This document shows positions 16,931 to 23,572 of a stretch of 64,000 nt of DNA, in pieces. The stretch comes from Vulcanimicrobiota bacterium (GTDB lineage: Bacteria > Vulcanimicrobiota > Xenobia > Xenobiales > Xenobiaceae): assembly GCA_944322965.1 (NCBI GenBank), contig CALUQR010000003.1, positions 62,001 to 126,000 of the forward strand, in the 5' to 3' direction. Each line of letters starts with the position of its first letter. Positions within the stretch are counted from its first letter, which is position 1. The position numbers and the translations under genes are program-made. The notes beneath the pieces are model-generated. The model worked only from the letters and a program-made list of their open reading frames with translations. It did no database searches and was not told where the DNA came from.

Positions 16931-18211
16931 ATGCCATCCTCAGAATCCCCCATCAGCAAGAGAGTGGAGAGCGCCGGTATCCCCGATGCCGGTAAGGTCT
17001 TGTATTTTGCCCATTACAACTCCAGTCTCAATTTCCGCCATTACTACGAGGCTGGCAACTGTCTGCGCGGCCAGGGTAAGACCGCCGAGGCTATCGAGGC
17101 CTGGGAAACGGCTTTAGAGCTCAATCCCAACAATGTAGACGCCCACTTAGACTTAGGCTCCCTCTTAGCGGAGTCGGGCGATATCGAAGGGGCTCTCAAC
17201 CATTTCCAAGCGGCCGCCCGGCTAGAGCCCTCCAATATAGACGCCAACTACTTCTTAGGATTAGCCTATTTCCGTCTCGAGAATTACAAGACGGCCCTCA
17301 AGTACTGGAAACATTGCTTTACTTGCAAGACGGAGGGGATCGACGAGATCACCCTGCGCATGTGTCTAGCCGAGGCCTACCGAGCTTTAGGGCGCTTCCA
17401 GAAGGCTATCTACCAATTAGAGCAGATCCTCAACTCCTCGCCCCACAATTTGGACGCCTACAACGTCTTAGCTATGGTCCTCTTCGAGATGGACCAGAAG
17501 AGCTTAGCTATGGAGGTCCTACAACAGGCCTTAGCCTGCGCCCCCAATTTCTACCGCACCCACCTCAATTTGGGGGTCCTCTACTTCGACCGCGGAGCCA
17601 TCGATATGGCTATCCACGAATTTAAAAAGGCCTGCCAAGCTAACCCCCTGGACGCCGACTCCTTCTATAATTTAGGGCGCTCTCTAGCCGTACGCGGCCA
17701 GGCCCCCCAAGCCTGCCAGGCCCTGCGCCGCTCCTTAGAGATCGATCCCCAACAGCTAGACTGTATGAGCTTATTGGGCAATTTAGAGTTGCTCTTAGGG
17801 GAGTTTACCTTAGCCCGGGGGCGCTTTACCCAGATCTTAGAGAGCGATCCCCACAATGTAGAGGCCCTCTGCTCTTTGGGCGAAGTGGAACATCGCCAAT
17901 TTAACTACCAAGAGGCGGAAGAGTACCTGCTCCAGGCCCTGCGCTTAGAGCCTGAGAATCCCATGGTCCATTACTCTTTAGGCCTGCTCTACCGCGACCA
18001 GAGTAAGAAGCTGCCCACGGCCTTAAAACATATGCGCCAAGCGGTGCTCTTGCAAAAGGAGAATCCCGAGTACCATCTGGTCTATGGCGATCTGCTCTTA
18101 GAGTCGGACCAGCCCGACAAGGCCCGCCAAGCTTGGAATCGGGCCCTAAAACTCGATCCCCTCCTCCAAGAGGACGTCCAAGCCCGCTTAAAGCGCTTAG
18201 CCGACACTTAA
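16931..18211 (+). CDS. Tetratricopeptide repeat protein
   Basis: This 426-residue soluble protein is built almost wholly of TPR units (about 10-11) from residue ~35 to the end, for example EAWETALELNPNNVDAHLDL, AARLEPSNIDANYFLGL and QALRLEPENPMVHYSLGLLY. TPR proteins act as scaffolds for protein complexes, and no enzymatic or membrane domain is attached. The start ATG has no close Shine-Dalgarno; the GGGAGG 22 nt upstream is inside a hairpin, so translation may be weak or regulated. It precedes kamD by 100 bp on the same strand. Partners are unknown. Confidence 0.88.
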   Translation: MPSSESPISKRVESAGIPDAGKVLYFAHYNSSLNFRHYYEAGNCLRGQGKTAEAIEAWETALELNPNNVDAHLDLGSLLAESGDIEGALNHFQAAARLEPSNIDANYFLGLAYFRLENYKTALKYWKHCFTCKTEGIDEITLRMCLAEAYRALGRFQKAIYQLEQILNSSPHNLDAYNVLAMVLFEMDQKSLAMEVLQQALACAPNFYRTHLNLGVLYFDRGAIDMAIHEFKKACQANPLDADSFYNLGRSLAVRGQAPQACQALRRSLEIDPQQLDCMSLLGNLELLLGEFTLARGRFTQILESDPHNVEALCSLGEVEHRQFNYQEAEEYLLQALRLEPENPMVHYSLGLLYRDQSKKLPTALKHMRQAVLLQKENPEYHLVYGDLLLESDQPDKARQAWNRALKLDPLLQEDVQARLKRLADT

Positions 18212-18254
18212 AGAGCTAAAAAAGCTAGCCTCAGAGAGGGCGCCGGAGGGGGAA

Positions 18255-18290
18255 AAATAGGTGTAGGAGAGAGAATTACTCTGCCTATTT
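18255..18290 (+). promoter_or_regulatory. Hairpin in the kamD leader
   Basis: AAATAGG (18255-18261) pairs with CCTATTT (18284-18290), and an inner AGAG/CTCT stem continues the helix. It lies shortly before the Shine-Dalgarno AAAGGA and ATG 18312. It is too small to be a cobalamin riboswitch. It could be a terminator-like or attenuating element between the TPR gene and kamD. Confidence 0.35.
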
Positions 18291-18311
18291 AAGGCAAAGG
18301 ATCGACTAGCT

Positions 18312-19886
18312 ATGGACCACAAAGCTACCTCTAAGTTGGGGCTCTGCCCCCAAAAGATCGCCCGGGCCCGCCAACTGGCGACCTCTATCGCCCGCCCCGT
18401 AGAAGAGTTTATCGACCGCCATACTACGGTGGCCGTAGAGCGCGCCACCCTGCGCCTGGCCGGAGCCGACGGAGCTAACGAGAACGGCGTGCCCGTACCC
18501 AACCTGATCGTAGAGCAAGTGCGCGAGCGCCTGGAGAGCGGAGCCACCCTCCCCTACGTCAACGCCCTGCTCAAGTTGGGCCTGGAAGTAGAGGAACTCA
18601 ATGAGCGCATCGCCCAAGGGTTCAATATCGCCTCCCTCCCTCTGGGCGACCGCCGAGATCTGGAAGCTAAGGCCCAAGAGTTAGTCGAACGCTTCGCCCA
18701 ACGCGTAGGCTCGGCCCGCCAAAAACGCCAAGAGCTCCAGGAACGCTACGCCGGTAAGAATCACTCGCCCCTCCTCTACCTCATCGTAGCTACGGGCAAT
18801 ATCTACGAAGATCTGGAGCAGGCCCAAGCGGCCGCCTCCCAAGGGGCGGACGTCATCGCCGTCATCCGCACCACCGCCCAGAGCCTCTTAGATTACGTAC
18901 CCTACGGAGCCACTACGGAAGGGTTTGGCGGGACCTACGCCACCCAAGAGAACTTCCGCTTGATGCGCTCCGCCCTCGACCAAGCTATCGACCGCGAAGG
19001 GCGCTATATCTACCTCACCAATTACGCCTCCGGACTCTGTATGCCCGAGATCGCCGCCATGGGAGCTATGGAGCGGCTCGATATGATGCTCAACGACTCT
19101 ATCTACGGCATCCTCTTCCGGGATATCAATATGTATCGCACCTTCGTCGACCAGCGCTTCTCGCGCATGATCAACGCCTACGCCGGGATCATTATCAATA
19201 CGGGCGAAGATAATTACCTCACCACCTCCGACGCCGTGGAGAAGGCCTATACCGTCTTAGCTAGCCAGTTCCTCAACGAGCGCTTCGCCTATAACGCCGG
19301 ATTGCCGGCCTCCCTCATGGGCTTAGGCCACGCCTTTGAGATGGATCCCTCCATTACCAACGGCTTCCTCCTCGAATTGGCCCAAGCCCAGATGGCGCGC
19401 GAGATCTTCCCCGACCATCCCTTAAAGTATATGCCCCCCACCAAGTGGATGACGGGCAATATCTTTAAAGGGCACATCCAAGACGCCATGTTTAACTTCG
19501 TCTCCCAAGCTACTAACCAGGGGATCCACCTCTTAGGGATGATGACCGAAGCTATCCACACCCCCTTCATGATGGACCGCGGCCTGGCCTTAGAGAACGC
19601 CAAGTACGTCATGAATAATATTAAGGATTTCGCCACGGAGATCGAGTTCAAAAAGGACGGCCTCATTATGCGCCGGGCCCACCAAGTCTTAGACGAGGCC
19701 CTGGCCTTCTTAGAGGAGCTCGAACAAAAAGGGCTCATGAACGCCTTAGAAGAGGGGCTCTTTGCCGACATTAAACGGCCGCGCGCGGGCGGTAAGGGTT
19801 TAGACGGACTCCAAGAGAAAGGGCCGGACTACTATAACCCCTTCGCTACCTATCTGGCCCAACAACTCAAATTAGAGAACGCATAA
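18312..19886 (+). CDS. kamD: Lysine 5,6-aminomutase, alpha subunit
   Basis: This is the catalytic TIM-barrel subunit of the adenosylcobalamin- and PLP-dependent enzyme that moves the terminal amino group of D-lysine or L-beta-lysine to the neighbouring carbon, a step in lysine fermentation. The 524 residues match the family in size. Characteristic stretches include LGLCPQKIARARQLA, DVIAVIRTTAQSLLDYVP, YGATTEGFGGT, LTNYASGLCMPE and a MPPTKWMTGNIFKGH-type segment. AAAGGA precedes the ATG. kamE follows 15 bp later. The usual neighbours kamA, kdd, kce and kal are not in this window, so the pathway must be completed elsewhere, or the enzyme serves another role. Confidence 0.95.
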   Translation: MDHKATSKLGLCPQKIARARQLATSIARPVEEFIDRHTTVAVERATLRLAGADGANENGVPVPNLIVEQVRERLESGATLPYVNALLKLGLEVEELNERIAQGFNIASLPLGDRRDLEAKAQELVERFAQRVGSARQKRQELQERYAGKNHSPLLYLIVATGNIYEDLEQAQAAASQGADVIAVIRTTAQSLLDYVPYGATTEGFGGTYATQENFRLMRSALDQAIDREGRYIYLTNYASGLCMPEIAAMGAMERLDMMLNDSIYGILFRDINMYRTFVDQRFSRMINAYAGIIINTGEDNYLTTSDAVEKAYTVLASQFLNERFAYNAGLPASLMGLGHAFEMDPSITNGFLLELAQAQMAREIFPDHPLKYMPPTKWMTGNIFKGHIQDAMFNFVSQATNQGIHLLGMMTEAIHTPFMMDRGLALENAKYVMNNIKDFATEIEFKKDGLIMRRAHQVLDEALAFLEELEQKGLMNALEEGLFADIKRPRAGGKGLDGLQEKGPDYYNPFATYLAQQLKLENA

Positions 19887-19901
19887 GGAGAGCTAGGAGT
19901 T

Positions 19902-20636
19902 ATGATCGTCAAACCTTACGGAGATACCCTCAACGATGGAGCTGTCCAACTCTCCTTCACCCTGCCCGTGCCCGAAGGGGCCAAAGGGCGCGAGGCCGCG
20001 CGCCAACTTATCGAAAAGTGGGGCTTAGAACAAGTAGAGATCGTCCACTCCCAGCCCCTTTCCGCCAATTATTCCCTCTATATAGCCTACGCCCACAGCC
20101 CCCAAGGGATCGACTACGACCAGATCTACGTCGAAGAGGCTACCGACGGGCGCACCTATACCATGGAAGAGGCGGACGAGATTATCGCCTCCAAATTTGG
20201 CCGACCCTTAGTAGTCGTGGGAGCTTGTACCGGCTACGACGCCCATACGGTAGGTATAGACGCCATTATGAATATGAAGGGCTATAACCACCACTTCGGC
20301 TTAGAGCGTTACGCCCAAATCGAAGCCCACAACCTGGGCGCCCAAGTGCCCAACGAGAAGCTCATCGACTACGCCCTCCAGGTAGGGGCCGACGCCATCC
20401 TCATCTCTCAGATCGTCACCCAAAAAGATATCCATATTAAGAACCTCACCGAGTTTATTGAGCTCTTACAAGCCAAAGGGGCGCGCGAGCGCTTCGTAGT
20501 CGTAGTGGGCGGCAGCCGCATTAGCAATAAATTGGCCCTGGAATTGGGCTTCGACGCGGGCTTCGGACAAGGGAGCTACGCCGACGATGTGGCCACCTTC
20601 ATTATCGACCGACTCTTAGAGAAGAGAGATCTCTAA
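19902..20636 (+). CDS. kamE: Lysine 5,6-aminomutase, beta (cobalamin-binding) subunit
   Basis: This small subunit carries the Rossmann-like B12 domain and the PLP lysine. The base-on cobalamin motif DxHxxG is seen as YDAHTVGIDAI (about residue 112 onward), and the PLP lysine is expected in MNMKGYNHHFGLERY (about 125-139). The downstream half has the usual VGADAILISQIVTQKD and VVVGGSRI strands. The length of 244 is close to family norm. AGGAG precedes the ATG. It forms an operon with kamD, and the next gene, a membrane protein, starts 30 bp downstream. Confidence 0.95.
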   Translation: MIVKPYGDTLNDGAVQLSFTLPVPEGAKGREAARQLIEKWGLEQVEIVHSQPLSANYSLYIAYAHSPQGIDYDQIYVEEATDGRTYTMEEADEIIASKFGRPLVVVGACTGYDAHTVGIDAIMNMKGYNHHFGLERYAQIEAHNLGAQVPNEKLIDYALQVGADAILISQIVTQKDIHIKNLTEFIELLQAKGARERFVVVVGGSRISNKLALELGFDAGFGQGSYADDVATFIIDRLLEKRDL

Positions 20637-20666
20637 GGCCAATATCCCCATCCCGAAAGCCCAATT

Positions 20667-22352
20667 ATGAACTTCGCCCTCCTCAGCGATGGCCGCTTGC
20701 TCTTTATTATGGTGCTGGCGGCTGCCGTGGCCATGCTCTCCACCCTCAATATCGCCGCCCGCCCGGCCGCCATTCGCACTAAACAAGTCGCTCTGGCCCT
20801 GGCGGTGTCGGCGGTCTTCTTTATGTTTACCCGCTTCGCCAACCTCTTCTATCTGCCCATCTTGGCCACTTACGTGGACCGAGCCACCCGCACCGGACAG
20901 ACGGAGGTACTCTATCAGCAGATCCAGTGGGTAGTCGTGGGAGCGGCGCTGGGGGCCTTCTTCTCCTGGATCTTACTGCCCACCTTTACCGCTATCTATG
21001 AGCGCGGCATTAGAGGGGTCACCGCCCGGGGCTCGATGCTCAAAGTACTCCTAGCCCTGCCCACGCCCCGCGGACTCAAAGCGCTCTGGGGATGCTGGCG
21101 CTCGCCCCTCGAACTTAAAACCTGGCTCCAGCCGCCCGCCGCCCCCGACCCCTCTAGCGAAACGCCCCCCCAGTTTGAAAAGCCCTGGGGGCTCTTAAGC
21201 TGGAATACCTTCGCTAGCGCCGTCTGGACCGTAGGGGCCCTGGCCGCCCTCCAAGTGAGCGCCCTCTTCCCCCAACTGGAAGCCACCTCCGTACTCCTCT
21301 CCGGGGTGGTCAACTCCTTTGCGGCCATCGCCTTCAGTATCTTCGTAGACCCCCGGGCGGCGGTCATTACCGATCAGGCGGTCAATGGCAAACGGCCCGC
21401 CCAACACGTCCTAGAGCTGACCTTTTACCTAGGGATCACCAACTTCATCGGCTCGCTCTTAGGGTTCTTCACCTTCCCCCTAGCTATCCAACTGATTAGC
21501 TTCACCACCGCCCAGCTGGGAGAGGCCTCTATGAGCCAGAATATGTGGCTGGTCATTAGCCTCAACGCCCTAGTCTCGCTCCTCATGACTACCTCCCTCA
21601 GCGCCCGCATCTCGGCCGTAACTACCCGCCGCATCGCCACCGCCCTGGCCATCTATAACGTCTTCTTCCTAGTGACCCGACTCACTACCCAAATCTACGC
21701 CCCTATCCTGGGCTCCGTGCGCGACGAAGTGCTCCAAGGGACGGCCGACGCTAGCCAACTCTTGCCCCTCTTCCGCTGGGTGGTAGCCGGAGCGACCCTA
21801 GGCGGGATCGTAGGCTGGGCCCTCATGCCCACCTTCGTAGAGATCTATAACCGCGCTATCGCAGCCCTCGAAAAACGCCAAGGCTCCATGACCCTGCTCC
21901 TGCGCGATAGCCTCCGACCCTCCGCCCTCAAAGCGCTCTGGAAGTGCCTGCGCCTGCCCTCTACCTTCCAAGTCAAACTCCACGACCTCCAACCCCTGCC
22001 CAAAGGGTTCCTAGTGGCCAATATTATCGTAGTCGGGATCCACGTCATCGGAGTCTTAGCCGCTATCCAAGCGGGAGCGGAACTCTCCGGACACCTGGCC
22101 CGCACCGCTACCCTGCTCTCCTCCGTCATTAATGGCGGAGCTACCATCCTGGGGAGCTTAGTAGTCGACCCTTGGGCCGCTAAACTTACCGATGAAGCCG
22201 CCCACGGAGAACGGAGCCTCCACCAGATCGAAGCTATGGCCCTCTTCCTCTGCCTGGGAGGGATACTGGGGACCGTCCTCTCCCAAGTACTCTTCACCCC
22301 CAGCGTCCAAATTATCGTCTGGGGCGCCCGCCTCCTCAACTATCTTTTTTAA
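20667..22352 (+). CDS. Double-length Amj-family (DUF2837) membrane protein
   Basis: Amj (YdaH) of Bacillus subtilis is a ~270-residue alternate lipid II flippase. Here 561 residues contain two complete copies in tandem. Copy 1 (~1-270) and copy 2 (~285-561) repeat the same landmarks: LLPTFTAIYERGI/LMPTFVEIYNRAI, LKALWGCWRSP/LKALWKCLRLP and FVDPRAAVITDQAVNGKR/VVDPWAAKLTDEAAHGER. About a dozen membrane helices are expected. Inference: a fused pseudodimer acting on a lipid-linked or other amphipathic substrate. It follows kamE by 30 bp with a weak Shine-Dalgarno, so it is probably co-transcribed, which is an unusual context. A transport role for an amino acid product cannot be excluded. Confidence 0.8.
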   Translation: MNFALLSDGRLLFIMVLAAAVAMLSTLNIAARPAAIRTKQVALALAVSAVFFMFTRFANLFYLPILATYVDRATRTGQTEVLYQQIQWVVVGAALGAFFSWILLPTFTAIYERGIRGVTARGSMLKVLLALPTPRGLKALWGCWRSPLELKTWLQPPAAPDPSSETPPQFEKPWGLLSWNTFASAVWTVGALAALQVSALFPQLEATSVLLSGVVNSFAAIAFSIFVDPRAAVITDQAVNGKRPAQHVLELTFYLGITNFIGSLLGFFTFPLAIQLISFTTAQLGEASMSQNMWLVISLNALVSLLMTTSLSARISAVTTRRIATALAIYNVFFLVTRLTTQIYAPILGSVRDEVLQGTADASQLLPLFRWVVAGATLGGIVGWALMPTFVEIYNRAIAALEKRQGSMTLLLRDSLRPSALKALWKCLRLPSTFQVKLHDLQPLPKGFLVANIIVVGIHVIGVLAAIQAGAELSGHLARTATLLSSVINGGATILGSLVVDPWAAKLTDEAAHGERSLHQIEAMALFLCLGGILGTVLSQVLFTPSVQIIVWGARLLNYLF

Positions 22353-22356
22353 ACTT

Positions 22357-22600
22357 CGGACTTACATACCGATGGTGAGGTAGGTTGCAACCGTAAGTGA
22401 GGTTAGAGCCAGCGTCACTACCCTTTCTTTTAAATTTCGGACTTACATACCGGCGATGAATTAGGTTGCGGCCGTAACTTAGATTAGAACAAAATTTAAT
22501 GGCCTTTTTAAGGCCTCGGAGTTACATACCGATAGTGAGGTAGGTTGCAACCGTAACTTAGGTTCGAGCTATAGTTAATCGCCTTTTTTAGGGCCTTGGA
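22357..22600 (+). repeat. Tandem ~80-bp repeats with attenuator-like RNA structure
   Basis: Units begin at 22357, 22438 and 22517 with a degenerate fourth at 22597 (steps of 81, 79 and 80 bp). The conserved core is CGGACTTACATACC, then ~12 nt, then AGGTTGCAACCGTAA. In units 1 and 3 the ends of the core pair (CTTAC/GTAAG and GTTAC/GTAAC, a compensatory change). The same 3' strand can instead pair downstream (GTAAGTGA with TCACTAC in unit 1, GGCCGT with ATGGCC in unit 2, TAACT with AGTTA in unit 3). Each unit then ends in a T-rich run (22422-22431, 22505-22509, 22584-22589). This looks like repeated antiterminator/terminator modules. I know of no named family that matches. Confidence 0.7.
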
Positions 22601-22630
22601 CTTACATGCGGGTCAGGCGGGGGCTATAAT
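22601..22630 (+). promoter_or_regulatory. Promoter of ybaK, probably giving a leaderless mRNA
   Basis: A perfect TATAAT lies at 22625-22630. The best -35 is CTTACA at 22601-22606 (18-bp spacer), inside the degenerate fourth repeat unit. The expected start of transcription, 7-8 nt after the -10, coincides with ATG 22638. Confidence 0.5.
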
Positions 22631-22637
22631 AGGGGGC

Positions 22638-23093
22638 ATGAGTTCTACTACTAATGTCATGCGCTACTTAGCTAAAAAGAAGATCCCCTTCCAGGAGCAT
22701 CACTATCCGGCCGATCCCCAGCTCAGCGCCTCGGAAATCGCCCAGTTGGTAGGCCTAGACCCTCGGCGGGTCTTTAAAACTTTAGTGACGGTAGGTAAGT
22801 CGGGAGAACACTACGTCTTCGTTATCCCCGCCCCCGCCAACTTGGACCTCAAAAAAGCCGCCCAGGCGGTAGGTGAAAAGTGGGTGGAGATGGTCCCCCA
22901 AAAGGAACTCCTGCCCCTCACCGGCTACGTCCACGGCGGCTGCTCGCCCCTAGGGATGAAAAAGCGCTTCCTCACCCACTTCGATGAGAGCGCTCTCTCT
23001 TTCCCCACTATCATCTTTAGCGCCGGCCAAGTGGGAGCCCAGGTAGAATTAGACCCCCGCCTCCTGGACTTCCCCACCGCGGCCCTCGCCTAA
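22638..23093 (+). CDS. ybaK: YbaK/EbsC family Cys-tRNA(Pro) deacylase
   Basis: This trans-editing enzyme hydrolyses cysteine mischarged on tRNA-Pro by prolyl-tRNA synthetase. The 151-residue protein shows the family core: RVFKTLVTVG with the catalytic lysine, and GYVHGGCSPLGMKKRF near residues 110-125. I chose ATG 22638 (MSSTTNVMRYLAKKKIPF). A TTG at 22596 would extend the protein through the -10 box and is implausible. Only AGGGGG lies directly against the ATG, and the -10 is 7 nt upstream, so the message is probably leaderless. An alternative in-frame ATG is at 22659. Confidence 0.92.
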   Translation: MSSTTNVMRYLAKKKIPFQEHHYPADPQLSASEIAQLVGLDPRRVFKTLVTVGKSGEHYVFVIPAPANLDLKKAAQAVGEKWVEMVPQKELLPLTGYVHGGCSPLGMKKRFLTHFDESALSFPTIIFSAGQVGAQVELDPRLLDFPTAALA

Positions 23094-23096
23094 AGG

Positions 23097-23504
23097 CTAC
23101 TCTAACTCCACCAGCCCCTCGGCGATCTTCTTAATATAATTCTCCCCTAAACCCTTGCCGGAGAAGCCGTAGAAGCTCCCTTTGCGCCAGCTATCTAACC
23201 ACTGGGTACGCCAATCTACCTTCTCCTCCGAGTTGGCAGGGTAGACCTCGGCCGTGCCGCTACCGTAGAGGAAGCTGCTAAAAGAGACCTGGTGATCGCC
23301 CTTGGGAATGTCGCCCACTCCGCCATTGCAACCGTAAACCTTAATCTCACCACCTAAACCGTTCGTATAAGTGATGACATAAGTAGACATCTCCGGCAGA
23401 GAGTGGTCTACCTCTACCTTAGATACGCTCAGGTCATCGCCCCCGAAATAACAAAAGATCGGGAATGGCAGACTCTTCAACTGGTTCATCTGTTGCTCGT
23501 TCAT
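23097..23504 (-). CDS. Hypothetical protein, 135 residues
   Basis: This is a small soluble protein that I do not recognise. The central part alternates strands (VITYTNGLGGEIKVYGCNGG), with glycine-rich turns and two cysteines, and ends in a Trp/Lys-rich helix. It has no signal peptide or membrane segment. The layout (short helix, LPFPIF, then strands ending in GGVGD) is loosely like stand-alone DUF4367-type domains, but I would not assign it. AAGAGGG precedes the ATG. It lies 68 bp downstream of pcrA on the same strand and is convergent with ybaK. Confidence 0.75.
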   Translation of the reverse strand: MNEQQMNQLKSLPFPIFCYFGGDDLSVSKVEVDHSLPEMSTYVITYTNGLGGEIKVYGCNGGVGDIPKGDHQVSFSSFLYGSGTAEVYPANSEEKVDWRTQWLDSWRKGSFYGFSGKGLGENYIKKIAEGLVELE

Positions 23505-23572
23505 GGTACCCTCTTCCCCTAAAAGCTGAGATGAGAGGAATTTCTCCCTCTAGAGAATAAATGCCTCCCTCT

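Noticed and set aside
18212-18311. Cobalamin riboswitch upstream of kamD
   Set aside because: The gap is only 100 bp and lacks the B12-box and the multi-stem layout. Only a single hairpin is visible.
22357-22600. CRISPR array as an explanation of the 80-bp repeats
   Set aside because: Repeats are too long and diverged, the variable parts are pyrimidine-rich tails rather than unique spacers, and no cas gene is present.
22596-22637. TTG start at 22596 for ybaK
   Set aside because: It would put the first 14 codons over a repeat unit and a perfect -10 box, and the extra residues have no counterpart in the family.
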